Assembly: GCF_023715345.1 (NCBI RefSeq) | Contig: NZ_JAMBNY010000015.1 | Span: forward strand, 1-64,000 | Direction of reading: 5' to 3' | From: Paenibacillus camelliae | Lineage (GTDB): Bacteria > Bacillota > Bacilli > Paenibacillales > Paenibacillaceae | DNA length: 64,000 nucleotides | In this document: positions 18,720 to 30,611 of the stretch, one piece after another | Position numbering within the stretch: position 1 is the stretch's first letter | Layout of the letters: each line of letters begins with the position of its first letter | The notes under the pieces: model-generated | What the model was told of the DNA's origin: nothing | Seen by the model: only the letters and a program-made list of their open reading frames with translations | Databases searched by the model: none | Program-made: the position numbers and the translations under genes

Positions 18720-19931
18720 CTATCTCTCTAGTTGTTTTTTAACAAGCTCTATAAGCTCTTCAATCGTATCGATGGATCGATTACGAACAATAAGCTCTGT
18801 ACCTATTGCTAGTGCTAATCGTTGTGCAGAATTGCGGATCGCAGCATCTTCAATACCATCGATGTCTACTACATGAGCAAGTCCTACAATTCGACGCACC
18901 ATTTTTGCGCCAGTATAGCCAACCGTATCCTGAAGAACCTTCTTCATATAGTATTCCTTATAGCCCTTGGCTTCATTAGCCATTCTGTCCACGCCATGCG
19001 TTTCCCATAAAGCTAGGAACTTATCGTTGAATTGGTTCCAAATCGAAATAATCGTCTGAAGTAGATTGTTGCGGAAAGCTTCGCGGGCAGCTGCATCCTT
19101 CATCCAATACTCTTGTCCAGCATAATTCAATAGAAGATTTGCAAAAACCGCACCAATATCATATCCCATTGGTCCGTAATATGCGAATTCTGGGTCGATG
19201 ACTTTCGTAGAATTCTCTTTAATAAATATACTGCCTGTGTGCAGATCGCCGTGTAGCAGCGCTTGAGCCTGTGTTAAAAACTTTTCGCGCAATATCGCTA
19301 TTTCTAGATGCAGGTCATCGTTTGCGCGAAGTGCAGCGGCTGCGTCCTCGATCGCAGGTTCATAATTGTTGTTAGATGAAACGGTGTACGGATCATCGAA
19401 GATAAGATCTTCAGTAATTTTACATAGATCAGGATTAATAAAGTTTTTTACTTGCAGCTTCTTATCCTGCTGGTTCATCCCAAGATCCGAAGTGTAGAAT
19501 AACGTGTTTGCTAAAAAGGTAGAGATATGATCAGCGAAGTGTGGATATTCGTTACCTTCGATTAACCCCTTGCGCATAATCACGTGATCGCTCAGATCCT
19601 CCATAATCGTAAGAGAGAGCTCTGGATCATATTTGTAAACTTGCGGCACTAAGCCTGGTGCTAGCTTGCCTTCGAGAATTAGCTTTTCACTCTCAATACG
19701 AGCACGATCTAAGGTTAGCGGCCATGAATCTCCAACGACTTTTGCATAAGGGAGAGCCTGCTTCATAATTAAGCTTTTACCACTTGTTGAATCTATTATA
19801 TGAAAAACAAGATTCAGATTACCGTCTCCGATTTCCCTGCAGCTTAAAGAGGCGTTGCTAGGAAAAAACTGGTCTAGATTGCGTGCAATTTCTATGGCCT
19901 CTTGTTCCGTCAAAGGATGATATGTTGACAT
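18720..19931 (-). CDS. mtnK: methylthioribose kinase MtnK
   Basis: Phosphorylates 5-methylthioribose, made from the by-product of polyamine and ethylene-type reactions, feeding MtnA. About 403 aa, protein-kinase-like fold: glycine loop GDGNLNLVFH, catalytic LLHGDLHTGSIF, and the DPEFAYYGPMGYDIG metal loop. The start is ATG at 19929-19931 (MSTYHPLT), backed by GGAGGTGG upstream; the open frame reaches 20000 but without a ribosome site. The leader before it is short and holds no S-box (SAM riboswitch), although the B. subtilis mtnKA operon has one. Confidence 0.95.
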   Translation of the reverse strand: MSTYHPLTEQEAIEIARNLDQFFPSNASLSCREIGDGNLNLVFHIIDSTSGKSLIMKQALPYAKVVGDSWPLTLDRARIESEKLILEGKLAPGLVPQVYKYDPELSLTIMEDLSDHVIMRKGLIEGNEYPHFADHISTFLANTLFYTSDLGMNQQDKKLQVKNFINPDLCKITEDLIFDDPYTVSSNNNYEPAIEDAAAALRANDDLHLEIAILREKFLTQAQALLHGDLHTGSIFIKENSTKVIDPEFAYYGPMGYDIGAVFANLLLNYAGQEYWMKDAAAREAFRNNLLQTIISIWNQFNDKFLALWETHGVDRMANEAKGYKEYYMKKVLQDTVGYTGAKMVRRIVGLAHVVDIDGIEDAAIRNSAQRLALAIGTELIVRNRSIDTIEELIELVKKQLER

Positions 19932-20099
19932 ATCGTCCACCTCCAAATCATTATCGTTCTTACACCATAAAGTATAGTATAATAGATTATGACATCGCAT
20001 GGAATATCAAATTTACCAATTCCATTAAAATTTATCGGAATAATATGTATTTCACATATTGCAACCGGGACAATGCGAAAATGTGAAGGAGATGATGGG

Positions 20100-20675
20100 A
20101 TGATTCAACAAGCGAATCCAGTCGCATTTAAAGAATGGGCAGTTACAGTTGATTCCTTATTAAAAGGAGAACTGATCTTTGTACTTCGTAAGGGTGGCAT
20201 AAGCGAGGAAACAAAGCACTTTGCGTTAAGCTCCCATCAGTTCTATCTGATGCCTGCATATGAGCACCAAAAGGAGCATCTGTTAAAGCCCGCATATCAA
20301 GGGCGCATTCCAGATACGATGAAGGGGTGGTCACCAGATCAATCGGAGATGAAGCTTGAGGGCTACGCAGAAGCAGTGGAGGATATTTTAATCCATGATA
20401 TGGACAAGCTAAAGGCAGTCTCTAATCTTCATATTTGGACAGATCAGTTTGCTGAGGAAAGACTTAAATGGAAGAAAACCGAGCCATTGCATTTAATTGT
20501 GCTGCGGGTTTACCGTTTAATGGAGCCAGTAACTACGGCAATGCAGGACGCATATCGTGGATGCAGATCTTGGGTAAACATTGAGGAATCACTTCCAGAG
20601 CTGCAATATGAGCCAGTACTGACGGATGAGCAATTTTCCATTAAATATAAAGAACTGAAGCTTGCATTGACATAA
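20100..20675 (+). CDS. DUF1802 family protein
   Basis: A 191-aa cytoplasmic protein of unknown function. The N-terminus FKEWAVTVDSLLKGELIFVLRKGGI followed by FALSSHQFYLMPAYEHQ is typical of DUF1802. The start at ATG 20100 has AAGGAG (20086-20091) 8 bases upstream; the open frame extends back to 19989 but overlaps the divergent mtnK promoter region. No operon partner: the suf promoter follows. Confidence 0.82.
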   Translation: MIQQANPVAFKEWAVTVDSLLKGELIFVLRKGGISEETKHFALSSHQFYLMPAYEHQKEHLLKPAYQGRIPDTMKGWSPDQSEMKLEGYAEAVEDILIHDMDKLKAVSNLHIWTDQFAEERLKWKKTEPLHLIVLRVYRLMEPVTTAMQDAYRGCRSWVNIEESLPELQYEPVLTDEQFSIKYKELKLALT

Positions 20676-20720
20676 ATAACGGTGAAAAGCTTGTAAAAGC
20701 TGCAATAAAGTCGTTTATGA

Positions 20721-20750
20721 TTGATTTATAACTAAAACTAAATTATAATA
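20721..20750 (+). promoter_or_regulatory. candidate sigma-A promoter of sufCDSUB
   Basis: TTGATT (20721-20726) and a perfect TATAAT (20745-20750) are 18 bp apart, about 65 bases before sufC. The -10 is embedded in the Fur/PerR-like box described separately. Confidence 0.6.
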
Positions 20751-20773
20751 ATTATTGAGAATCATTGAGAATC
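20743..20773 (+). promoter_or_regulatory. PerR/Fur-like box plus direct repeat over the suf promoter
   Basis: TTATAATAATTATTG (20743-20757) matches the 15-base PerR box TTATAATnATTATAA except for the last two bases. It is followed by a perfect tandem repeat ATTGAGAATC (20754-20763, 20764-20773), whose TGAGAATCATTGAGA core resembles a Fur box. Both cover the -10 and probable start site, a position expected for a repressor. The regulator is inferred. Confidence 0.45.
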
Positions 20774-20814
20774 AACATATAAAGATGTAGATAACCGTGG
20801 AGGGATAGTATATT

Positions 20815-21594
20815 ATGTCGACGAAATTTGTCATCGATGGCCTAAAAGCCGAAATCGAAGGAAAAGAAATTCTTAAAGGAATTAACCTTGAAATAAAAGG
20901 CGGCGAGATCCATGCCATCATGGGGCCGAACGGAACAGGTAAATCTACGTTAGCCTCTGCACTAATGGGTCACCCTAAGTACGAAGTTACAGGCGGTTCC
21001 GTATCACTTGACGGAGAAGACGTACTTGAGATGGAAGTGGATGAGCGCGCTCGTGCAGGCATGTTCCTTGCGATGCAGTATCCATCTGAAATTCCTGGTG
21101 TAACAAACTCTGACTTCCTACGCTCTGCGATTAATGCACGCCGTGAGGAAGGCAATGAAATTTCTCTTATCAAATTCATCCGTCAAATGGAAGGTAAGAT
21201 GAAAGAGCTTGAGATGAACCCTGAGTTTGCACATCGTTACTTGAACGAAGGCTTCTCCGGTGGTGAGAAGAAACGTAATGAAATTCTTCAAATGATGCTT
21301 CTAGATCCTAAGCTCGTTATTCTTGACGAGATTGACTCTGGTCTAGACATCGATGCATTGCGTATTGTAGCAGAAGGTGTTAACGCTATGCGCTCAGAGG
21401 AACGCGGATTCCTAATTATTACGCACTATCAACGTCTACTTGACTATATTACACCTGACCATGTACACGTAATGATGCAAGGTCGCATCGTTAAATCTGG
21501 TGGCCCTGAGCTTGCACAACGTCTTGAAAAAGAAGGCTATGATTGGGTTAAAGAAGAACTAGGTATTACTGATGAAACGGTTGGCCAGGCCTAA
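20815..21594 (+). CDS. sufC: Fe-S cluster assembly ATPase SufC
   Basis: ABC-type ATPase (259 aa) of the SufBCD scaffold that builds iron-sulfur clusters in the cytoplasm. Walker [10 protein letters not shown], signature [11 protein letters not shown], Walker [13 protein letters not shown] and the switch histidine in ITHYQR are all visible. GTGGAGGG lies about 10 bases upstream of ATG. First gene of sufCDSUB. Confidence 0.97.
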   Translation: MSTKFVIDGLKAEIEGKEILKGINLEIKGGEIHAIMGPNGTGKSTLASALMGHPKYEVTGGSVSLDGEDVLEMEVDERARAGMFLAMQYPSEIPGVTNSDFLRSAINARREEGNEISLIKFIRQMEGKMKELEMNPEFAHRYLNEGFSGGEKKRNEILQMMLLDPKLVILDEIDSGLDIDALRIVAEGVNAMRSEERGFLIITHYQRLLDYITPDHVHVMMQGRIVKSGGPELAQRLEKEGYDWVKEELGITDETVGQA

Positions 21595-21616
21595 TCGGAG
21601 AAGGAGGCAATAGTAA

Positions 21617-24559
<2,943 letters not shown>

Positions 24560-24598
24560 CGTATAAATAAGGCAGTCAAAAAAGGAGTGTGACAGATC

Positions 24599-25996
24599 AT
24601 GGCAAAGTCGATGCCGGATTTAGGTGAGTACAAATATGGCTTCCGTGATGAGCATAAAGCGATTTTCCAATCAGGTAAAGGTCTTACGGAAGAAGTTGTA
24701 CGCACGATTTCTTCGATGAAGAACGAGCCAGAATGGATGCTCGAGTTCCGTTTGAAATCTCTTGAGCAATTTAACAAAATGCCGATGCCAACATGGGGCG
24801 GAGATTTGAGTGAGCTAGATTTCAACGATATTCAATACTACGTTAAACCTTCTGAAAAGCAAGGGAAAACGTGGGAGGAAGTTCCTCAAGAAATTAAAGA
24901 AACGTTTGATAAGCTAGGTATTCCTGAAGCAGAGCAAAAGTTTCTAGCTGGTGTATCCGCTCAGTACGAATCTGAGGTTGTATACCACAGCATGCAAGAG
25001 GATCTTGAGAAGCAGGGCGTTATCTTCACGGATACGGACACTGCGCTACGTGAGCATCCTGAAATTTTCAAACAATATTTTGGAACGATTGTTCCTCCAA
25101 GCGACAATAAATTCGCTGCACTAAACTCAGCAGTTTGGTCTGGCGGAAGCTTCATCTACGTACCTAAGGGTGTACAATGTGAAATTCCGTTGCAGGCGTA
25201 TTTCCGTATTAACTCTGAAAACATGGGTCAGTTCGAGCGTACGCTTATTATTGCAGATGAAGGCGCATCTGTGCACTATGTAGAGGGCTGTACAGCTCCT
25301 GTATATAGCACGAATTCCTTGCACTCTGCAGTCGTTGAGATTATCTGCTTGAAGGATTCAAAAATTCGTTATACAACGATTCAGAACTGGGCACCAAACA
25401 TCTACAACCTTGTAACGAAGCGTGCGGTTGCTGACGAGAATGCATCGATGGAATGGGTAGATGGAAACATCGGCTCTAAGCTTACGATGAAATATCCAGC
25501 CGTTGTCCTTCGCGGTCGTGGTGCGAAAGGTACGGTTCTATCCATCGCTGTTGCTGGTAAAGGTCAATTACAGGATGCAGGTGCGAAAATGACTCACCTA
25601 GCTCCAGATACAAGCTCTACTATCGTATCTAAATCGATCTCGAAGCATGGCGGTAAAGTATCGTATCGTGGACTTGCTCACTTTGGACGTAATTCCGACG
25701 GAGCAAAATCAAACATCAAATGTGATACGTTGATTCTTGATAATGAATCTACTTCCGATACAATTCCATATAATGAGATCTTAAATGACAACATTATTTT
25801 GGAGCATGAAGCTACAGTATCCAAGGTTTCTGAAGATCAGCTATTCTACTTGATGAGCCGTGGACTTACTGAAGATGAAGCGACGCAAATGATCGTTATG
25901 GGCTTTATCGAGCCATTCACGAAGGAGCTTCCTATGGAATATGCAGTTGAGATGAACCGTCTCATCAAATTCGAGATGGAAGGCTCTATCGGTTAA
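24599..25996 (+). CDS. sufB: Fe-S cluster assembly protein SufB
   Basis: 465-aa core scaffold on which the cluster is formed with SufC and SufD. Conserved blocks: the N-terminal YKYGFRD-like [36 protein letters not shown] with the conserved cysteine, and the C-terminal [14 protein letters not shown]. It has its own ribosome site (AAGGAG) 12 bases before ATG and ends the operon before a terminator. Confidence 0.97.
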   Translation: MAKSMPDLGEYKYGFRDEHKAIFQSGKGLTEEVVRTISSMKNEPEWMLEFRLKSLEQFNKMPMPTWGGDLSELDFNDIQYYVKPSEKQGKTWEEVPQEIKETFDKLGIPEAEQKFLAGVSAQYESEVVYHSMQEDLEKQGVIFTDTDTALREHPEIFKQYFGTIVPPSDNKFAALNSAVWSGGSFIYVPKGVQCEIPLQAYFRINSENMGQFERTLIIADEGASVHYVEGCTAPVYSTNSLHSAVVEIICLKDSKIRYTTIQNWAPNIYNLVTKRAVADENASMEWVDGNIGSKLTMKYPAVVLRGRGAKGTVLSIAVAGKGQLQDAGAKMTHLAPDTSSTIVSKSISKHGGKVSYRGLAHFGRNSDGAKSNIKCDTLILDNESTSDTIPYNEILNDNIILEHEATVSKVSEDQLFYLMSRGLTEDEATQMIVMGFIEPFTKELPMEYAVEMNRLIKFEMEGSIG

Positions 25997-26022
25997 TAAG
26001 TAACGATAATAGCTTAAATGTG

Positions 26023-26058
26023 GGAGACGAACTTCAAAGTTCGTCTCCTTCTGTTTTT
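26023..26058 (+). terminator. terminator of the suf operon
   Basis: The inverted repeat GGAGACGAACTT / AAGTTCGTCTCC (26023-26034, 26037-26048) is followed by TTCTGTTTTTG. Confidence 0.88.
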
Positions 26059-26087
26059 GCATAAGCTTAGAAAGTTGTGGGGATTAA

Positions 26088-26771
26088 ATGAAAAGCTATG
26101 ATATTATATTTTTTGATCTAGATGATACCCTTTTCGATTTTAGGAGTGCACAGCAAGCAGCCTTTAGTAAGGTGTTTGAGCAATACAAGCTCAAAGACAT
26201 TGAGCAATATGAGAAAAGTTACCGTAGTATTAGTAAGGTGCTGTGGAGAGACCTAGAAAACGGGTTAATAAGCCTTTCAAAGTTAGGCTCTGAGAGGTTT
26301 AGAAGATTATTTGTAGAACATGAGCTTGAATTAGATGACGTTACATTTAATCAAGATTACTTAAAGTTTCTTGGAGAACAAACACATCTCGTTCAAGGCG
26401 CTGAGAAAGTCATTAAAGAGCTTTCACATAAACGATTAGCTGCTATTACAAATGGTTTTACTGATGTACAGATTTCAAGAATTAATAAATCGCCATTAGT
26501 AGGACGGTTTGAACATATAATAATATCCGAAGCTACTGGATTCCAAAAGCCGCAAGCAGGAATCTTTGATGTTGCTTTTGAGAAAATGAAGATTACTAAT
26601 AAAGCAAAAGTGCTAATGGTAGGGGACTCATTAACTTCTGATATTCAAGGAGGATTAAACTACGGGATTGACACCTGTTGGTTCAATCCTAATGCTGTAG
26701 AAAATCTCTCTTCGATTAAACCTACTTATGAAGTTAATCATCTAGAAGGCCTATTAGATATAGTGAAGTAA
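26088..26771 (+). CDS. HAD-family phosphatase, YjjG/YfnB type
   Basis: A 227-aa haloacid-dehalogenase hydrolase; relatives dephosphorylate noncanonical or modified nucleoside monophosphates. Motif I FFDLDDTLFD holds the nucleophile Asp; motif II is ITNG; the motif III lysine lies in FQKPQAGIF; motif IV is MVGDSLTSDIQGG. A helical cap lies between I and II. The substrate cannot be told from sequence. The coding sequence looks more AT-rich than its neighbours, which may hint at later acquisition. It sits alone between two terminators. Confidence 0.85.
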   Translation: MKSYDIIFFDLDDTLFDFRSAQQAAFSKVFEQYKLKDIEQYEKSYRSISKVLWRDLENGLISLSKLGSERFRRLFVEHELELDDVTFNQDYLKFLGEQTHLVQGAEKVIKELSHKRLAAITNGFTDVQISRINKSPLVGRFEHIIISEATGFQKPQAGIFDVAFEKMKITNKAKVLMVGDSLTSDIQGGLNYGIDTCWFNPNAVENLSSIKPTYEVNHLEGLLDIVK

Positions 26772-26820
26772 TGGCTTGGAGTTAAGCTTTTGAATTCATT
26801 TTTAGTTACAACGATGAACA

Positions 26821-26858
26821 AAAAGGAGAGGAACAGTACATCTGTTTCTCTCCTTTTC
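26821..26858. terminator. bidirectional terminator
   Basis: A 16-bp stem (26821-26836 with 26842-26857, one G-T pair) flanked by A-run and T-run, serving the convergent HAD and DUF3231 genes. Confidence 0.88.
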
Positions 26859-26884
26859 AGGCTAGGGCGTATTACAATTTACAG

Positions 26885-27403
26885 CTACTTGGACGCATCT
26901 TCACTGCCTTGCACATGCAGTGGAGGAGGAAGTAGCCAGCCCTTGTTCTTATTCATTTCTAGAATACGCAAGCCTAATGCTGTCATCGTTACATGGTACT
27001 TACCATACAATGCTCCAATGTCTTCACGAATCGATTGTCCCATCGCAGCACTGCACGCAGCTAGCGATGCAGAGGTTTCGACTGCAATCTTAGCTCCGAT
27101 CTCAGGATCAGTAAAGCGTGCACCGATTGGAATATCGTCTAGCTCAACGGAAGGACGTTCTGGCATCGTAGGCGGTGGTGCAATACCATTTTCAAGTAGG
27201 ATGGCATCGGTCTCTTTAATCTCGAGCTTGGATTGATCAAGTAAATCATGAATGATTTTCTTCAAATCCTCGTCCCCGGCATGATTGAGGTACAATTGAT
27301 AGCAGGAAACTGCACCCTTAGCAGCCCAAGAGGTCATCCATAGTGTATAAACCTCTCCGTAGTGTAATGGTTGTTCTTTTGGATTACCACTTAAAATACC
27401 CAT
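26885..27403 (-). CDS. DUF3231 family protein
   Basis: A 172-aa, probably all-helical ferritin-like protein. The opening MGILSGNPKEQPLHYGEVYTLW, the IPIGARFTDPEI block and the ending GWLLPPPLH are DUF3231 hallmarks; the family is common in spore formers and its function is unknown. Ribosome site AAGGAG 9 bases upstream. It lies 31 bases behind the manganese-catalase-like gene on the same strand, so they are probably co-transcribed. Confidence 0.82.
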   Translation of the reverse strand: MGILSGNPKEQPLHYGEVYTLWMTSWAAKGAVSCYQLYLNHAGDEDLKKIIHDLLDQSKLEIKETDAILLENGIAPPPTMPERPSVELDDIPIGARFTDPEIGAKIAVETSASLAACSAAMGQSIREDIGALYGKYHVTMTALGLRILEMNKNKGWLLPPPLHVQGSEDASK

Positions 27404-27434
27404 ATTGGTTGTCTCCTTTATTACAATGTTATGG

Positions 27435-28289
27435 TTAGTTATTTAAATCATATAGCCCTGGTGCATGCTCGTTTGGCATTTCAGGCATTTGAGGAACAGG
27501 GAAGCCCACTGGTGGCTGCATAATTTGTAAATCCCCGCCATTGCGGCTTGGGGTTTGTCCATTGAATATCTCGCCAACTGTATCTTGATCCAAACGGAAA
27601 TTAAATAATGCATTGTGGAAGCCCATATCAACAAACTTTCTGCATTCCGGATACTTGTTAATATCATAGTTAGGTACAGGGAATATTTTTCCCCAATCTA
27701 CACCAAGCGTTTCCAATGCTTTTGCAAATGCGTTCTGATGAGCATTATCCCGTACAATAAGGAATCCTAGCGTTTCGCGGAAAGCCTTATTTGTGCTCAT
27801 CTCATATATTCTTGATTTTTGGAGTACTCCCGTAGACTCTAATACGATGTTGTTCAGCATATCGGCTACAAGATTGCCGTGACAGTATACCCAGGAGCCG
27901 TTCCATGGGTTACCTCCAGCATCAACAGGCAGTGAGCTTTGTGCGCCCATAATAAAATGATGAGGATTCGCATTTTTAATAGCCTCATCAAGTGGCGCGC
28001 CATCGACACCTGCGTTACCGACTCCCGAATCACCTGCTCCGTTAAGTAATTGGTTTATCGTGTTTTGTACAAGCTCTACATGAGCGATCTCTTCGAGAAA
28101 TACAGCTCGCAGCAAGTCACGATATTTTTTCTCTTTTCCTCTGAAGTTAGAGCTCTGAAAAAAGAACTGCATCATTGTACGCATCTCACCAAACTGACCA
28201 CCAAGTGCTTCCTGTAATACTTTAGCCGCGGCAGGGTCTGGTTTATCTGGTACAATCATGTTAATTAGATCCTCTTTATAGAAATACAT
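27435..28289 (-). CDS. manganese catalase family protein, YdbD-like
   Basis: A 284-aa dimanganese ferritin-like protein, related to B. subtilis YdbD and spore-coat CotJC, expected to break down hydrogen peroxide. Candidate metal ligands: glutamate in QFGEMRTMMQFFF, EEIAHVELV, the glutamate in VLESTGVLQ and histidine in RDNAHQNAF. The C-terminus is a Pro/Gln/Met-rich tail. Ribosome site AAGGAGC. First gene of the two-gene unit with the DUF3231 protein. Confidence 0.88.
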   Translation of the reverse strand: MYFYKEDLINMIVPDKPDPAAAKVLQEALGGQFGEMRTMMQFFFQSSNFRGKEKKYRDLLRAVFLEEIAHVELVQNTINQLLNGAGDSGVGNAGVDGAPLDEAIKNANPHHFIMGAQSSLPVDAGGNPWNGSWVYCHGNLVADMLNNIVLESTGVLQKSRIYEMSTNKAFRETLGFLIVRDNAHQNAFAKALETLGVDWGKIFPVPNYDINKYPECRKFVDMGFHNALFNFRLDQDTVGEIFNGQTPSRNGGDLQIMQPPVGFPVPQMPEMPNEHAPGLYDLNN

Positions 28290-28492
28290 GATCGTGCTCC
28301 TTACTCAGCTTATTTAATGATAAGTGTTGATGCCTTATCAATTACATCATTAAATTATCCAATCGAGTCGTAAATATGTATGTTCAGAAATGAAAAAGCA
28401 GGATTAGCATTTTATGCCTTGTATCATTCTATTGAATTACATATGATAGAATTAGAAATAATAAGGTTGAAGAGATGGGATGGAGGATATAG

Positions 28493-28993
28493 ATGAACAA
28501 CAGAAATCAATATCAGCAAGGGTTTAGAATATATAAAGATTCAGATCATAGAACGACTATGTCTTCTAAACCGATATCCTCGGTCCAAGCGCAATCTCCT
28601 AGTCACGGAGATAAGCAAATGGAAATCGCACTGCTGCATAAGCTGCATGCAAAGACGAAAATCGTAGGTTTTCTTGTTTATCAAAGCGACATTAAAGGAA
28701 TACGCTTTTACGATCCGACGAAGCGTAAATTCATTGATGTCGCGCCATGGCAGCTGAATAGATTTGCCTTAAGTAAGCTAAAGCTAATGGGAATTAGAAC
28801 AATTGATTTGGTGCGTCATGAAGGTGGTCAGTCAGAAGGTACAGTGGTCGTCGAGTTTATATCGAAACAAGAAGCAGCCGGCCATTTTCGTGCAAATCGT
28901 ATGGTTTCGAATGATCTGGCAGAGGCACTAAGTGGAATTATGAACTATATGTCCGAGGATGAATATCAAGCACTACTCAAGGAGTTTACATAA
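28493..28993 (+). CDS. hypothetical protein, 166 aa
   Basis: Not recognised. The first 45 residues are polar and probably disordered; the rest (ALLHKLHAKTKIVGFLVYQSD, then KLKLMGIRTIDLVRHE) looks like a compact alpha/beta domain. It has no signal peptide or membrane segment. A good ribosome site, GGAGG, 8-9 bases before ATG, and coding bias like its neighbours support it as a real gene. No partner is evident. Confidence 0.72.
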   Translation: MNNRNQYQQGFRIYKDSDHRTTMSSKPISSVQAQSPSHGDKQMEIALLHKLHAKTKIVGFLVYQSDIKGIRFYDPTKRKFIDVAPWQLNRFALSKLKLMGIRTIDLVRHEGGQSEGTVVVEFISKQEAAGHFRANRMVSNDLAEALSGIMNYMSEDEYQALLKEFT

Positions 28994-29078
28994 ATAATCC
29001 GATAGCTCAATGCAGCTATGACAGCGTATTTCATAAATAGATCAAGAGACAGCCTAATGCAAGCTCAGGGAGGTAATG

Positions 29079-30503
29079 ATGAAGCAGAAGCTTTATATAA
29101 ATGGACAATGGACAGAGGGACATGAGCGGGATATTGAGCTCTTATCACCATATACCGGAGAGAAAATTGCTTCTGTTGCTTGTGCTTCTCAGGCACAGGT
29201 GGATGAGGCTATTCAATTTGCTGTATTAGCGAAAGAAACTATGCGTTCAATGACTGCCTATGACAGAAGTGTAATTCTTGAAGGTGTAAGCCAACAGCTT
29301 GTCGCCCGTAGAGAAGAAGCTGCTCGAATCATTTCCATGGAGTCCGCTAAGCCGCTGAAGGCTGCATATATAGAGGTAGATCGTACAGCTACGACGTTTA
29401 AGCTTGCTGCAGAGGAAGCGAAGCGACTCTATGGCGAGATGATACCAACGGATAGTGTGCCAGGTGGAGAGCAGCGACTCGCCTTTACAAAAAAAGAGCC
29501 TGTAGGCGTTATTGGCGCTATTACTCCCTTTAACTTTCCTATGAATCTTGTTGCTCATAAGCTTGGTCCTGCTTTTGCTGCTGGTAATTGTGTGATTTTA
29601 AAGCCTGCAGAGCAGACGCCATTGTCTGCTTTGCTTATTGCGGATCTGTTTCATGAAGCTGGCTTACCCGCAGGTGCATTACATGTTGTCTGCTCGAGAG
29701 GGAAGGATATTGCAGAGTTTATCGTAAAAGATGAGCGAGTAAATTATATTTCCTTCACTGGAAGTCCAGCTGTTGGTGAGCAGGTTCGCAGCAATGCACG
29801 TCTAAAGCGTGTAACGTTGGAGCTTGGATCTAATTCTGCAGTAATTATTGATGAAGATACTGATCTAGATAAGGTTGCAGCTCGCTGCGTCGCGGGTGCT
29901 TTTTCGAATCAAGGACAGGTGTGCATCTCCTTGCAGCGTATTTATGTTATGGAGAATATATTTGATGAGTTTATCGAAAAATTTGTCGCTTGTACGAAGC
30001 AGCTTGTTATCGGAGATCCGCTTGATCTAGCCACTGATGTGTCGGCTATGATTAACTCTGCTGCCATTGAGCGTTCTTTGTCATGGGTGCATGAAGCGCT
30101 GCAGCAAGGTGCAGGAATAATGTCTGGCGGATATGCCAAAGATCGAATCATGATGCCTACGATACTTGTCGGTGTACCTGAGACGGCAAAGGTGATGCAG
30201 GAAGAGGTATTCGCACCACTGGTAAGTATTAACCGAGTATCGAGCTTAGATCAAGCCATTGAGCTAGTCAATCAATCCAACTATGGCTTGCAAGCAGGAA
30301 TATATACAAAGCAGCTAGAAGCAGCACTTCATGCGGGGGATCAGCTACAAGCAGGCGGAATACTTATCAATGATATTCCAACCTTTCGATTAGATCATAT
30401 GCCGTATGGTGGGTGGAAAAATAGTGGGATCGGGCGCGAAGGGATTAAATATGCAATGGAAGAAATGTGTGAGACCAAGCTAATTATCATTAATCGTAGT
30501 TAA
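29079..30503 (+). CDS. NAD(P)-dependent aldehyde dehydrogenase
   Basis: A 474-aa ALDH-superfamily enzyme that oxidises an aldehyde to an acid in the cytoplasm. It has the cofactor-loop GAITPFNFPMN, FTGSPAVGE, the general-base Glu in LELGSNSA and the catalytic cysteine C282 in GQVCISLQ, plus PYGGWKNSGIGREG near the end. The LELGSNSA variant (N for the usual G) is seen in lactaldehyde/glyceraldehyde-type enzymes; the substrate is otherwise unknown. Start ATG 29079 fits AGGGAGG (29067-29073); ATG 29076 is too close. Ends in a terminator. Confidence 0.92.
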   Translation: MKQKLYINGQWTEGHERDIELLSPYTGEKIASVACASQAQVDEAIQFAVLAKETMRSMTAYDRSVILEGVSQQLVARREEAARIISMESAKPLKAAYIEVDRTATTFKLAAEEAKRLYGEMIPTDSVPGGEQRLAFTKKEPVGVIGAITPFNFPMNLVAHKLGPAFAAGNCVILKPAEQTPLSALLIADLFHEAGLPAGALHVVCSRGKDIAEFIVKDERVNYISFTGSPAVGEQVRSNARLKRVTLELGSNSAVIIDEDTDLDKVAARCVAGAFSNQGQVCISLQRIYVMENIFDEFIEKFVACTKQLVIGDPLDLATDVSAMINSAAIERSLSWVHEALQQGAGIMSGGYAKDRIMMPTILVGVPETAKVMQEEVFAPLVSINRVSSLDQAIELVNQSNYGLQAGIYTKQLEAALHAGDQLQAGGILINDIPTFRLDHMPYGGWKNSGIGREGIKYAMEEMCETKLIIINRS

Positions 30504-30513
30504 TGAAAACAAG

Positions 30514-30555
30514 AAAAGGAGCGATCTCGTTTGTTACGAGAGTCGCTCCTTTTTC
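30514..30555. terminator. bidirectional terminator, ALDH / DHA2 exporter
   Basis: AAAAGGAGCGATCTCG pairs with CGAGAGTCGCTCCTTTT around a 7-base loop, followed by T-run, between convergent genes. Confidence 0.88.
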
Positions 30556-30611
30556 ATATTGTGGTGCTTTCCATTGCAAGTATCAGATAGATAAGATTGC
30601 AGTATTATCAC

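Noticed and set aside
20754..20773. Short direct repeat as a CRISPR-like array
   Set aside because: Only two adjacent 10-base units without spacers, located on a promoter; a regulatory site is the simpler reading. No CRISPR array was found in the window.
26088..26771. HAD phosphatase as part of the suf operon
   Set aside because: A strong terminator lies between sufB and this gene and it has its own ribosome site.
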